A stretch of DNA of 58,143 nt from DYRB01 sp963802205 (GCA_963802205.1 CAWDHW010000034.1:1-58143), one strand, 5' to 3'; positions 9,742-23,089 are shown, numbered from the stretch's first letter. The notes: generated by a model not told the origin, from the sequence alone. Translations and numbers: made by a program.

Positions 9742-9933
9742 ATGACCGAGGTCGCCAGCCAAGCCAGACCCATCGAGGCCGTCAACAAGATCAGCCGCAA
9801 GGACCTGCCCCTGTCCTGCCCGCGCCCACAGGACGCGCTTTGGAACATGCATCCACGGGTCTACCTGCCCGTCGAGGCCGCGGGCACAGCGATCTGCCCC
9901 TACTGTGGGGCCCAATACGCGCTGGAGGACTGA
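9742..9933 (+). CDS. Small CHCC zinc-finger domain protein
   Basis: This 63-residue protein has one zinc-binding domain of the CHCC type also seen in mitochondrial NDUFS6: Cys in LSCPRP, His in NMHPRVYLP, and the CPYC pair near the C-terminus. CAGGAG lies upstream of the ATG. It is typically found next to ilvE in gammaproteobacteria. The function of the bacterial stand-alone form is not established. Confidence 0.85.
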   Translation: MTEVASQARPIEAVNKISRKDLPLSCPRPQDALWNMHPRVYLPVEAAGTAICPYCGAQYALED

Positions 9934-10155
9934 GGCTGGGCCTTGGTGCCGACGCCCACGAGCCCCGAAACGCATCGCCGACCTGTCCAGAGCCTGCGGT
10001 GATTTTTGGCGGTTCCGGAAGGTCTGAATAACAGAGAAGGCCGTATCTGCGTTCTGTAGAACTCGCCGTCGCCGTCCCCCTCATCCCGGCGTTGTGTACC
10101 CCCGCTCCGTGTGCGAGCGCATCACCACCTTCGCCAACACCACGAGGAGACCACC

Positions 10156-11265
10156 ATGAAGGCCCGTGCCGCCGTTGCCTGGGAGCCCAAGCGCCCCTTG
10201 TCCATCGAAGAGATCGAGGTCGAAGCCCCCCGAGCGGGCGAGGTTCTGCTGCGGGTGGTCGCCAGCGGGGTCTGCCATACGGATGCCTTCACCCTGTCCG
10301 GCGACGACCCGGAGGGCGCCTTTCCCTGCGTTCTCGGGCATGAGGGGGGCTGCGAGGTCGTCGAGTGCGGCCCCGGGGTCAAGGGGCTTGCCCCCGGCGA
10401 CCACGTCATCCCCCTCTACATCCCTGAGTGCGGGGAGTGTGTCTACTGCCGCTCCACCAAGACCAACCTGTGCCAGTCCATCGCCGCCACCGTCTGGACC
10501 GGCTACATGCCCGACGGAACCCGCCGCTTTTCCCAGGGGGGCAAGCCCATCTTCCACTACATGGGCTGCTCTACCTTTTCCGAGTACACCGTGGTCCCGG
10601 AGATCGCCCTGGCCAAGATCAATCCGGCGGCCCCGTTGGACAAGGTCTGCCTGCTCGGCTGCGGGATCACCACCGGCATCGGGGCCGTGCTCAACACGGC
10701 CAAGGTGGAGCCCGGGGCCAGCGTCGCCGTCTTCGGCCTGGGCGGGATCGGGCTCTCGGTGATCCAGGGTGCCGTGATGGCCAAGGCCGGGCGCATCATC
10801 GCCATCGACATCAACCCGGACAAGCTCGACATGGCCGCCCGCCTGGGAGCCACGGACCTCATCAACCCGCGCGACCTTTCCGTCACGGTCAAGGAGGCGG
10901 TGGTGGAGCTGACCAACGGGGGCGTGGACTATTCCTTCGAGTGCATCGGCAACGTGGACGTGATGCGCGAGGCCCTGGAGTGCTGCCACATGGGCTGGGG
11001 GGTGGCCACCATCATCGGCGTAGCCGGGGCCGGTCAGGAGATCCGCACCCGTCCCTTCCAGCTCGTCACCGGGCGGACCTGGAAAGGGACCGCCTTCGGC
11101 GGCGTCAAGGGGCGCAGCCAACTGCCGGGCTATGTGGAGCGCTACCTGGCCGGGGAGATCGAGATCGACAGCATGGTCACCCACCGCCTGCCGCTGGAGG
11201 AGATCAACACCGCCTTCGAGCTGATGCACGAGGGCAAGAGCATCCGCTCCGTGGTGATCTTCTGA
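10156..11265 (+). CDS. frmA: S-(hydroxymethyl)glutathione dehydrogenase
   Basis: This class III alcohol dehydrogenase oxidises the formaldehyde-glutathione adduct to S-formylglutathione with NAD+. The 369-residue protein shows the catalytic zinc ligands (SGVCHTDAFTLSG, GHEGGCEV), the four-cysteine structural zinc loop (PECGECVYCRSTKTNLC), and the Rossmann motif GLGGIGLSVIQGA. The ATG at 10156 follows GAGGAG. The gene overlaps fghA by one base (TGATG), so they form a two-gene formaldehyde-detoxification operon. No FrmR-type repressor gene is adjacent. Confidence 0.96.
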   Translation: MKARAAVAWEPKRPLSIEEIEVEAPRAGEVLLRVVASGVCHTDAFTLSGDDPEGAFPCVLGHEGGCEVVECGPGVKGLAPGDHVIPLYIPECGECVYCRSTKTNLCQSIAATVWTGYMPDGTRRFSQGGKPIFHYMGCSTFSEYTVVPEIALAKINPAAPLDKVCLLGCGITTGIGAVLNTAKVEPGASVAVFGLGGIGLSVIQGAVMAKAGRIIAIDINPDKLDMAARLGATDLINPRDLSVTVKEAVVELTNGGVDYSFECIGNVDVMREALECCHMGWGVATIIGVAGAGQEIRTRPFQLVTGRTWKGTAFGGVKGRSQLPGYVERYLAGEIEIDSMVTHRLPLEEINTAFELMHEGKSIRSVVIF

Positions 11266-12140
11266 TGACGGCCCCGCTAGAGCATGGACTTGAGAACGGG
11301 CTGCACCGGATCGAGTCGGTCAAGGAGTCTGGCGGCTGGCTCAATCGCTACCGGCATGCCTCCGCGGTCTGCGGCTGCGACATGACCCTGTCGGTCTATC
11401 TGCCGCCCCAGGCGGAGGCCGGACCGGTGCCGGCGGTCTACTGGCTATCGGGGCTCACCTGCACCGACGACAATTTCCGCGTCAAGGCCGGGGCCCAGCG
11501 CTATGCCGCCGAATTGGGGTTGGCCCTGGTGATCCCCGACACCAGCCCCCGCGGGCCCGGGGTCGCCGATGCCCCGGATCGCTACGACCTCGGTCATGGG
11601 GCAGGCTTCTATGTGGACGCGATCCAGGCCCCTTGGGCGCCACACTACCGGATGTTCAGCTACATCACCCGGGAACTGCCGGCCCTGGTGGAGGCGCAAC
11701 TGCCCCTGATCCCGGGGCTGCGGTCCATCAGCGGGCACTCCATGGGGGGGCACGGTGCCCTGGTCTGTGCGCTGCGCGAGCCCGGGGTCTGGCGTTCGAT
11801 CTCGGCCTTTGCCCCCATCTGCCACCCCAGCGCCTGCGCCTGGGGTCAGGGGTGCTTCGGGGCCTACCTGGGGCCGGACTCCTCGACGTGGGCCGCCTAC
11901 GATGCCACACGGCTGATCGAGGCGGGTGCCGTGCCGCCCCCGCTCTTGATTGACCAGGGGACGGCGGACGAGTTCTTGCAGGACCAACTTCATCCGGATG
12001 ATCTGCGTCGGGCCTTTGCCGCCCGCGGCTTGGCGCTGAACCTGCGCATGCAGGAGGGCTACGACCACAGCTACCACTTCATCGCCAGTTTCATCGGCGA
12101 GCACCTGGCCTTCCACGCCGAGGCCCTGGGCGGGGGCTGA
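11265..12140 (+). CDS. fghA: S-formylglutathione hydrolase
   Basis: This esterase-D-family serine hydrolase of 291 residues releases formate and glutathione from S-formylglutathione, completing the pathway begun by FrmA. Visible landmarks are VYWLSGLTCTDDNF near the N-terminus, the nucleophile elbow GHSMGGHGAL, the acid-loop region IDQGTADEFL and the C-terminal His in GYDHSYHFI. Its ATG sits inside the frmA stop (TGATG), which argues for translational coupling. Confidence 0.96.
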   Translation: MTAPLEHGLENGLHRIESVKESGGWLNRYRHASAVCGCDMTLSVYLPPQAEAGPVPAVYWLSGLTCTDDNFRVKAGAQRYAAELGLALVIPDTSPRGPGVADAPDRYDLGHGAGFYVDAIQAPWAPHYRMFSYITRELPALVEAQLPLIPGLRSISGHSMGGHGALVCALREPGVWRSISAFAPICHPSACAWGQGCFGAYLGPDSSTWAAYDATRLIEAGAVPPPLLIDQGTADEFLQDQLHPDDLRRAFAARGLALNLRMQEGYDHSYHFIASFIGEHLAFHAEALGGG

Positions 12141-12172
12141 GGGGCATCGGTACCTGAACAGTTACGGGCTAT

Positions 12173-12739
12173 CTACAACAGCGGGCGCGCCATGACGATG
12201 GCGTCCTCCCGCTTGTTACCCGCCGGGTAGTAGCCGCGACGCAGGCCGATCTCGCAGAAGCCTTCGGACTCATAGAGGGCAATGGCCCGGCGGTTGCTCG
12301 AACGGACCTCCAGAAAGGCGCTGTCGGCGTTGCTGGCCTTGCCGATGGCAAAGAGTCGCAGGAGCAGCCGCCGCCCCAACCCCCGACCCTGCCAGTCGGG
12401 GTGGACACAGAGGTTCAACAAGTGGCACTCCCCCACCGCAGCGGACATGACGGCGTGCCCGGCCAGGGGTCGTCCCGCAGGAAGGGGAGGCGCGGGTGCA
12501 GGCTCCGCCACCAGGCAGTGATACCCCACCCGCAGGCAGTCGGTGAAGATACCCTCGGTCCAGGGGTAAGGATAGGCGGCGGTCTCCACCACCAGGACCG
12601 CGGGAAGGTCCGCCTGGCGCATGTGCCTGAGGCTGAAGCCGGCACCCGGCCCAACGCCGGTCATGGGGCGGCCCAGCCCAGCGCGGGCTGTCCCTGCCTG
12701 CCCAGCCATATTGTCCCGACCCCACCAAGCGTCACTCAC
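12173..12739 (-). CDS. rimI: Ribosomal protein S18-alanine N-acetyltransferase
   Basis: This GNAT-fold acetyltransferase probably acetylates the N-terminal alanine of ribosomal protein S18. The family pattern is clear: AYPYPWTEGIFTDCL, then LLNLCVHPDWQGRGLGRRLL (acetyl-CoA loop), FLEVRSSNRRAIALYESEGF and GYYPAGNKREDAIVM. The start is uncertain. GTG 12739 has a purine run too close to it, and ATG 12709 or 12664 would remove non-conserved N-terminal residues. It stands alone here; the frequent partner tsaB is not adjacent. Confidence 0.88.
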   Translation of the reverse strand: MSDAWWGRDNMAGQAGTARAGLGRPMTGVGPGAGFSLRHMRQADLPAVLVVETAAYPYPWTEGIFTDCLRVGYHCLVAEPAPAPPLPAGRPLAGHAVMSAAVGECHLLNLCVHPDWQGRGLGRRLLLRLFAIGKASNADSAFLEVRSSNRRAIALYESEGFCEIGLRRGYYPAGNKREDAIVMARPLL

Positions 12740-12762
12740 TCCCCCGCCAGGTCCCCGACGAC

Positions 12763-12822
12763 CTGATCTAACTCAATGGATACCGCCCTCGCCGGGGCTA
12801 ATCTCGGCGTTTCGGATATAGT
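12763..12822 (+). promoter_or_regulatory. Candidate FNR-type site and -10 box before nifJ
   Basis: CTGAT-CTAA-CTCAA (12763-12776) matches the FNR consensus TTGAT-N4-ATCAA at 8 of 10 defined positions. TATAGT at 12817-12822 is a good -10 box, and no -35 box lies 17 bases before it. The site would be centred near -60, an accepted class I activator position. Control of an oxygen-sensitive enzyme by an FNR-family protein makes sense but is inferred. Confidence 0.4.
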
Positions 12823-12899
12823 ACCGGGTTGGACCCCCGCCCGGGTCTCAAGCGCCCACCTTGCAGCTCTCCATTCCAGCCACACACCAGGACCGACCG

Positions 12900-16514
<3,615 letters not shown>

Positions 16515-16525
16515 CGGCACAGAGC

Positions 16526-16549
16526 CGAGGCCGCCGACGGGCGGCCTCG
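16526..16549 (+). other. Perfect 10-bp hairpin between nifJ and the next gene
   Basis: CGAGGCCGCC and GGCGGCCTCG pair perfectly around a GACG loop, 11 bases after the nifJ stop. No T run follows, so it is not a classical terminator. It may slow 3' decay of the nifJ message or mark an RNA processing point between the two genes. Confidence 0.6.
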
Positions 16550-16600
16550 ACTCACCGGCCCCTAAGCCACCCGGATTTGAACCCATTACCGGAGACCCCT

Positions 16601-17611
16601 ATGGACCTCACCACAAAGTACCTGGGCCTGACCCTAAAAAACCCCCTGGTCCCCTCCTCGTCCCCCCTGTCGCGCAGCATTGAGATGGCGCGCGAGCTGG
16701 AAGACGCCGGGGCCTCGGCGATCATCATGTACTCCCTGTTCGAGGAGGCACTGACCGCCGACACGGAGAATGTCGCGCGCTTCCTCAGCCATCAGGACAC
16801 CGGATTCGCCGAGGCCGGCTCCTTCCTGCCGGACTTTCACGACTACGAACATGGCCTGGAGATCTACCTCAACAACCTGCGCCGCCTCAAGGAGGCCCTG
16901 GACATCCCGGTGGTCGCCAGCCTCAACGGCGTCACCCCCGGCGGCTGGATCGAGCACGGCCGCGAGCTGGAACAGGCCGGTGCCGATGCCCTGGAACTGA
17001 ACGTCTATTACATCGCCGCCGACATCACCCAGAGCGGGGCCCAGGTCGAGGCCCGCTACCTCGACCTGCTGCGCGACCTCAAGGCGCACATCGGCATCCC
17101 CATCAACATGAAGCTATCCCCGTCCTTCAGCTCCCTGGGTCACTTCGTGCGCGAATTGGAGACGGCCGGGGCCCGGGGGGTGTCGCTGTTCAATCGCTTC
17201 TACCAGCCCGACATCAACATCGACTCCCTGCGCCTCCAGCCGAGTCTGCACCCATCCACCTCCACGGAGGCCCTGCTGGCCATGCGCTGGATTGCGCTGC
17301 TCTACGGGCGCACCGGGCTGTCCCTGGGGGCCACAGGCGGGATCCACACCCCCGAAGACGCCATCAAACTGTTGTTGGCCGGGGCGGACGTGGTCCATCT
17401 GTGCAGTTCCCTGCTGACCAAAGGGCCAGGTCACTTGCGCAACATCCTCAACGGCCTGGAGGAGTGGATGGAAGAGCAGGGCTTCGAGTCCGTGGAGGAG
17501 ATGCGCGGGCGGGTCAGCGCCCTGGCCATCCCCAACCCCGCGGAGTTCGAGCGGTCCAACTACGTCAACATCCTCGACAGCTACAGCTTCTCCCGCGGCG
17601 TATTGGTCTGA
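16601..17611 (+). CDS. Dihydroorotate dehydrogenase-like protein
   Basis: This 336-residue TIM-barrel flavoprotein resembles dihydroorotate dehydrogenase (TKYLGLTLKNPLVPSSSPLS, NVYYI, INMKLSPSFSS, LGATGGIHTPEDAIKLLLAGAD). It belongs to the subgroup found directly downstream of nifJ in several phototrophs rather than with pyrimidine genes. GGAG lies upstream of the ATG at 16601. Its position suggests a redox role linked to pyruvate:ferredoxin oxidoreductase rather than, or besides, pyrimidine synthesis. The substrate is unproven. Confidence 0.85.
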   Translation: MDLTTKYLGLTLKNPLVPSSSPLSRSIEMARELEDAGASAIIMYSLFEEALTADTENVARFLSHQDTGFAEAGSFLPDFHDYEHGLEIYLNNLRRLKEALDIPVVASLNGVTPGGWIEHGRELEQAGADALELNVYYIAADITQSGAQVEARYLDLLRDLKAHIGIPINMKLSPSFSSLGHFVRELETAGARGVSLFNRFYQPDINIDSLRLQPSLHPSTSTEALLAMRWIALLYGRTGLSLGATGGIHTPEDAIKLLLAGADVVHLCSSLLTKGPGHLRNILNGLEEWMEEQGFESVEEMRGRVSALAIPNPAEFERSNYVNILDSYSFSRGVLV

Positions 17612-17812
17612 CGCTCTGGCCCCCTGGACCGGCCCAGGGATGGGCATTCGCCAGCCTCACATCGCAATCTCAACTGCGGACCCGGCCAAGGATCGATTTC
17701 CACGCGCCAGGGCATGTCGGGCGCGAGGAGCGCAGACGCGGGCAGTCGGGTCCCGGACCCCCGGCCGGGACGGCGGCAGGTGCGACATCTGGCGGCTATG
17801 CGCCATGCGGCA

Positions 17813-19591
17813 CTAGCCCAGATGCCGCTGCAACCAAAGCTCCAGCACCGCCAGGTGCCAGAGCTTGGAGCCCAGAATGCGGGTGTGGTGGACCTCGGGC
17901 TCGGCGAGCAATCGGTCCACATAGGCGCGCTGGTAGAGCCCGCGCTCGCGGCAGGCGCGGGACTCCAGGATGTCGCGCATGAAGCCCAGGAACTCGCCGC
18001 GGACGTACTTGAGCGCCGGCATGGGGAAGTAGCCCTTGGCGCGGTCGATGACGGCATCCGGCAGGCGCCCGCGGGCGACGGCCTTGAGCAGATGCTTTCC
18101 GCTGGACCTGAGCTTGAGCTCCGGTGGGCAGCGGGCGACCAGTTCCACCAACTCGTGGTCCAGGAAGGGGACGCGCGCCTCCAGGCCGAAGGCCATGGTC
18201 ATGTTGTCTACCCGCTTGACCGGATCATCGACGATCAGGGTGGTGGCGTCCAGGCGCAGCACGGCATCCAGGAAGCTGTCCGACCCGGGCTCGTCCAGTC
18301 TGGCCCCGATGTAGGGCGCCACGGCGTCCGGCGCCTGGTAGTCGGGGGCGATGAGGTCCATCAGCTCCGGGTAGTCGCGGTCGAAGTAGTGGCGGCGGAA
18401 GCGCTCCAGACGGGTCCCCGCAGTCTCGGCCGCCATGCGTGGGTACCAGAAGTAACCGCCGAAGACCTCGTCGGCCCCCTGCCCCGACTGGACCACCTTG
18501 ATGCTCTCGGAGACGCGCTCGGCGAGCAGGTAGAAACCCACGGCGTCCTGCCCGAACATGGGCTCGGCCATGGCGTCCACCGCCTCGGGCAGGCGGCGCA
18601 GGGCCTCATCGTTGGGGACGAGAAACTTGTGGTGCCGGGTCCCGTAGCGGGCCACCACCTGGTCCGAATACTCGAACTCGCTGCCCTTCTCGTCCGGGTG
18701 ATCCTCGAAGCCGACAGAGAAGGTGTGGAGGTTCTCCACCCCGCCCAACTCCGCCATCAGGGCCACGATCAGGCTCGAGTCGAGCCCACCGGAGAGCAGG
18801 ACCCCGACCGGGACATCCGCCGCCTCCTGGCGCCGCCGCACTGCCGCCAGCAGGGCCGCATGGATCCGTTCGATCCAGTCGGCCTCGGTGATCTGCCCCG
18901 GTTCCCGCATCGCGTCGAGGTGCCAATAGGGGACGGGGCTACCAATCCCGTCTGGGGAAATGGTCAGGGTGTGGGCCGGGGGCAGCTTGCGCACCCCCTT
19001 GAGCAGGGTCATCGGGGCCGGTATCACCGCGTGCAGGGTGAACTGGAACTGGAGCCCCGCCGGATCGATCCCTGTATCCACGCCCCCCCCCGCCAGCAAG
19101 GCCTGGGGGGTGGAGGCAAAGCGCAACCGCCGACCGTCGGCCGTCCAGTAGAGCGGTTTGATGCCGAAGCGGTCCCGGGCCAGGAACAGGGTCCGCTCAC
19201 GCAGGTCCCACAGGCCGATGGCGAACATCCCGTGGAGGCGCTCGACACAGGCCGGCCCCCACTCCCGGTAGGCCTTGAGGATGACCTCTGTGTCCCCGTC
19301 GGAGAAGAAGCGGTAGCCACGGGCGGACAGTTGGGTGCGCAGTGCCCGGTAGTTGTAAATGGTCCCATTGAAGACCAAGGCCAGGCCCAGTTCCGGGTCC
19401 ACCATGGGCTGGTGGGCCCGCTCGGAGAGGTCGATGATCGACAGGCGCCGGTGCCCCATCCCCAGGGGCCCGTCGCTCCAGGACCCGCCGTGGTCCGGCC
19501 CGCGCGGGACCAGGGTCTCGGTCATGCGTTCGATGGCGGCGAGGTCTGGCCCGGCCCCATCGAATCTCAGCTCACCGCAAATGCCGCACAT
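17813..19591 (-). CDS. Asparagine-synthase-type amidotransferase, probably for N-acetylglutaminylglutamine amide
   Basis: This 592-residue class II glutamine amidotransferase has Cys2 as nucleophile (MCGICGE) and a C-terminal ATP-pyrophosphatase domain (LSGGLDSSLIVALM). Several stretches match, from memory, the subgroup that makes the osmoprotectant dipeptide N-acetylglutaminylglutamine amide rather than general AsnB: GTIYNYRALRTQL, SDGDTEVILKAYREWG and GQGADEVFGGYFWYP. That subgroup normally sits beside an N-acetylglutaminylglutamine synthetase and a peptidase. Neither is here: the neighbours are nifJ-DHOD-like and hoxUY. A plain asparagine synthetase remains possible. The gene is divergent from hoxU. 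Confidence 0.75.
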   Translation of the reverse strand: MCGICGELRFDGAGPDLAAIERMTETLVPRGPDHGGSWSDGPLGMGHRRLSIIDLSERAHQPMVDPELGLALVFNGTIYNYRALRTQLSARGYRFFSDGDTEVILKAYREWGPACVERLHGMFAIGLWDLRERTLFLARDRFGIKPLYWTADGRRLRFASTPQALLAGGGVDTGIDPAGLQFQFTLHAVIPAPMTLLKGVRKLPPAHTLTISPDGIGSPVPYWHLDAMREPGQITEADWIERIHAALLAAVRRRQEAADVPVGVLLSGGLDSSLIVALMAELGGVENLHTFSVGFEDHPDEKGSEFEYSDQVVARYGTRHHKFLVPNDEALRRLPEAVDAMAEPMFGQDAVGFYLLAERVSESIKVVQSGQGADEVFGGYFWYPRMAAETAGTRLERFRRHYFDRDYPELMDLIAPDYQAPDAVAPYIGARLDEPGSDSFLDAVLRLDATTLIVDDPVKRVDNMTMAFGLEARVPFLDHELVELVARCPPELKLRSSGKHLLKAVARGRLPDAVIDRAKGYFPMPALKYVRGEFLGFMRDILESRACRERGLYQRAYVDRLLAEPEVHHTRILGSKLWHLAVLELWLQRHLG

Positions 19592-19798
19592 TGCACTGGC
19601 TCCCTGGGTTTAGTGGGCCTGGGTCCGGCCTTGCCATTGGGGTCCGGCCGCAGGGCGCGAAGCAGGATCATAGCCCTGCCCCAGGCGCCGGACCAGATGG
19701 GGCCGCCGCGGCGCCATCGGCGGCGCAATCGGCCCTTGCGCCGCGGTGGCAAAACGCCGACCCTTGCACCCCTGAGACTCGGAAGCCCAGGAGGCCGC

Positions 19799-20526
<728 letters not shown>

Positions 20527-20530
<4 letters not shown>

Positions 20531-21105
20531 GCCCAGATGCGAACACGGCCGCGAACACGGCCGCGAGTCCGGCCCCCAAGATCACCGTCGCCACCACCTG
20601 GCTCGACGGCTGCTCCGGCTGCCACATGTCCTTTCTCGACATGGACGAGCGCCTGATCGAACTGGCCCGACACGTTGCCATCGTCTACAGCCCCTTGGTG
20701 GACACCAAAGTACTGCCCGATCAGGTGGACGTGGGCATCCTGGAGGGGTCCATCAGCAACGAACACGACCTGGTCCAGGCCAAGGAATTCCGGGCCCGCT
20801 GTAAGCTCCTGATCAGCCTGGGGGACTGCGCCGTCAACGGCAACGTGCCGGCAATGCGCAACCAGTTCAAACTCGCCGACGTCATCGACCGCGCCTACCG
20901 CGAGACCGTGGACCTGCAACCCCAGACCCCCACCATAGGGGTACCGGCCCTGTTGGCGCGGGTCGTCCCCATCCATAACGTGGTCCCGGTGGACATCTTC
21001 GTCCCCGGCTGCCCGCCCTCGGCGGATGCCATCTGGTATGTGTTAAGCGAACTGATCGAGGGGCGCACCCCGGAACCGAGCATGGTCACCAAGTTTGGGG
21101 CATGA
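20527..21105 (+). CDS. hoxY: [NiFe] hydrogenase small subunit HoxY
   Basis: This 192-residue small subunit of the cytoplasmic NAD-linked hydrogenase supplies the proximal [4Fe-4S] cluster. Ligand motifs are CSGCHMSFLDMDE near the N-terminus, SLGDCAVNG, and CPPSADAIW near the C-terminus. The N-terminus has no export signal, as expected. The GTG start at 20527 overlaps the hoxU stop. The large subunit HoxH should follow but does not: a convergent queA begins 26 bp past the stop. The active site subunit must therefore be encoded elsewhere or be missing. Confidence 0.92.
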
Positions 21106-21130
21106 GGGACCTTGTAGGACGAGGGGCCCC

Positions 21131-22170
21131 CTACACCACCCCATCCCGTCGGGTCAGAAACATCGCATCCCCATAGCTGAAAAAGCGGTAGCCCTGGGCC
21201 ACCGCGTGGGCATAGGCCGCCATGACCTGCGGGTGCCCGGCGAAGGCGGCCACCAGCATCAGGAGCGTCGATTCCGGTAGGTGGAAATTGGTCACCATGG
21301 CGTCTACCACCCGGAACCGGTAACCCGGCCGGATAAAGAGCCGACTGTCGCCGCGGAAGGGGCGCAGGACCCCGTCCCCCTGCACCGCCGCCGTCTCCAG
21401 GCTGCGCACGCTGGTGGTCCCTACCGCCACCACCCGCCCGCCGGCGGCGCGGGTCGCCGCCACCAGGTCGCAGACCGCCTCGTCCACCTCCAGATACTCC
21501 GCGTGCATGACGTGGCGGTCGAGATCGTCCACCCGCACCGGCTGGAAGGTCCCGGCCCCCACGTGCAGGGTCAACTCCACCGTCTTCACCCCGAGCCCCG
21601 CGAGACGCTCCAGCATGGCCCCATCGAAGTGCAGCCCGGCGGTGGGAGCCGCGACAGCCCCCTCGCGGCGGGCGAAGACCGTCTGATAACGCTCCAGATC
21701 GGACGCCTCATCCGGGCGGGCAATGTAGGGCGGCAGCGGGACATGGCCGTGGCGCTGCATCAGGTCGGCAAAGCCCGCATCCAGGGCCCCCAGGACAAAC
21801 ATCTCCCCTTCCCGCCCCAGGACCTCCAGCGCCTCCCCCCCTGGGAGCAGGATGCGACCCCCGGGCTTGGGCGACTTGCTCGCCCGCACCTGGGCCAGGG
21901 CCTGGTCCGGCGCAAGCAGGCGCTCCACCAGGATCTCGACCCGCCCCCCGCTCTCCTTCTGCCCTAAGAGGCGGGCCCGCATCACCCGGGTATTGTTGAA
22001 GACCAGCAGGTCCCCAGGCCGAAGCAGCCCGGCAGGTCGCCAAAGCCCAGGTCGCGCAGGGCGCCGCTGGGGCCATCCAGGGCCAGGAGGCGGCTGTCGC
22101 CGCGCCCCGGCAGGGGATGCTGGGCGATCAACTGGGGCGGCAGGTCGTATCGGAAGTCAGACACTTTCAT
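21131..22170 (-). pseudogene. queA: S-adenosylmethionine:tRNA ribosyltransferase-isomerase QueA (one frameshift)
   Basis: QueA transfers and isomerises the ribosyl group of SAM to make epoxyqueuosine in tRNA. The start is ATG 22170 (MKVSDFRYDLPPQLIAQHP). Characteristic stretches are NNTRVMRARLLGQK, PLPPYIARPDE, YQTVFARREGAVAAPTAGLHF and HVGAGTFQPVR. The frame is lost near 22030, where GACCTGCCGGGCTGCTTC is one G short of the conserved reading GDLPGLLRPGDLLVFNN. Corrected length is about 346 residues, normal for QueA, so a homopolymer error is likely. tgt, the other queuosine enzyme in the window, lies 22 kb away with a similar lesion. Confidence 0.9.
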
Positions 22171-22204
22171 GGCGCGCGATGATACCACCGACGCAACGTG
22201 CCCC

Positions 22205-22235
22205 TTGCCGCACCCCCGTCCCGAAGGGTTATACT
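22205..22235 (+). promoter_or_regulatory. Probable promoter of tRNA-Leu
   Basis: TATACT (22230-22235) lies 13 bases before the mature tRNA 5' end. TTGCCG lies upstream with a rather long 19-base spacer. Confidence 0.5.
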
Positions 22236-22248
22236 TGTGCGGCCTTCT

Positions 22249-22335
22249 GCCGGGGTGGCGAAACTGGTAGACGCATCAGACTCAAAATCTGACGGTAGCA
22301 ATACCATGCCGGTTCGATTCCGGCCCTCGGTACCA
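22249..22335 (+). tRNA. tRNA-Leu (CAA)
   Basis: This 87-nt class II tRNA has a long variable arm and encoded CCA. The anticodon loop CTCAAAA between TCAGA and TCTGA stems gives anticodon CAA. The acceptor stem GCCGGGG pairs with CCTCGGT (with two G-U pairs), and the T-arm is GCCGGTTCGATTCCGGC. It has its own promoter and terminator. Confidence 0.95.
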
Positions 22336-22342
22336 AAAAAGA

Positions 22343-22376
22343 CAAGGGCTTGCAGAAATGCAGGCCCTTTCTTTTG
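22343..22376 (+). terminator. Terminator of tRNA-Leu
   Basis: AAGGGCTTGCA and TGCAGGCCCTT pair with one internal mismatch around a GAAA loop and are followed by TCTTTT. It starts 8 bases after the CCA. Confidence 0.8.
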
Positions 22377-22741
22377 GCTAGGCCTGTGTTAGGTGGTGGA
22401 GATCGCCCTACCCCCTTCCCTTCAAAGAGGGGCGGAGGGGCTTTCTTCGCCTCGACGCCGAACCTGCCCGCCACCAACCCCCTCTATCCCCTCCTTTATC
22501 AGGAGGTGACGGATCGCGAGGCCCGCCATCGGTCCGGAGCCAACCGTTACGCAGACAGAGCGTTTCTTTTACCCGCCTCCCCAACCCTAGCGCACTGGCG
22601 CCCAACAACCCACCGCAAGGTACACCGGGCCTGGGCCTCCCCGCCCATTGCAGGTAACCCCTGCCTGATCGCCACATGCCCACGTTTGCTAGCCACGCTT
22701 GTGGCAGCATCGCCGGTTTCTTTTGTCGGCCAAGCCTCGCG
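22377..22741. other. Gene-free stretch with repeat-like hairpins
   Basis: No gene is supported. The stretch carries purine/pyrimidine-tract segments of the dispersed-repeat type (CCCCCTTCCCTTCAAAGAGGGG near 22408, split here into CCCCCTTCCC and AAAGAGGGG arms) and a small hairpin CCTCCT/AGGAGG at 22490-22506. They resemble repeat debris between the tRNA and the truncated gene that follows. Confidence 0.45.
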
Positions 22742-23089
22742 CTAGTGGATGGCCAGCGCTGTGCCCCACATCCCCAGAGCGAACATCGTATGACCGAGCA
22801 GGTTCATTACGCGCTCCTTGTTAGGGTTCGGCATCTTGGATGCTGCCCATCCGATGCCGAGGCTCGGTTGCAGCAGGAACCAGCCTGCCCCGACCGTCAC
22901 GATGCCCCACATGAAAGCCTGCAAGAAAGTCGGTGCGGCAAGCCACGCGGAGCCCATCCAGAGGGCAAGGACGATCCCGTAGGCGATGCCGACAGCGTAG
23001 TGGCTTATCCAGCCAAAGGCATGTTCTTGCGCATAGGGCTCAGCCTTGCCGATATCGTCGTGGGATAAGGGGCCAGGGTCACGTTCCCG
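22742..23089 (-). pseudogene. 5'-truncated DUF2938 family membrane protein
   Basis: About 115 residues match the C-terminal two thirds of the DUF2938 membrane proteins: GWISHYAVGIAYGIVLALW, FLQAFMWGIVTVGAGWFLLQ, SLGIGWAASKMPNPN and a last hydrophobic helix. The expected N-terminal 45-50 residues, including the first transmembrane segment, are absent. The upstream frame is unrelated sequence that belongs to the 3' end of the mscS-type gene at 23121. The junction at about 23089-23120 looks like a deletion or recombination scar. Confidence 0.7.

Noticed and set aside
17714..19798. Plus-strand extension of the hoxU frame across the amidotransferase gene
   Set aside because: The open frame exists, but homology and the AGGAGG site place the HoxU start at 19799, and the region belongs to the minus-strand amidotransferase.
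21110..21131. GTAGG/CCTAC inverted pair between hoxY and queA as a terminator
   Set aside because: The stem is only about five pairs and no T run follows on either strand.
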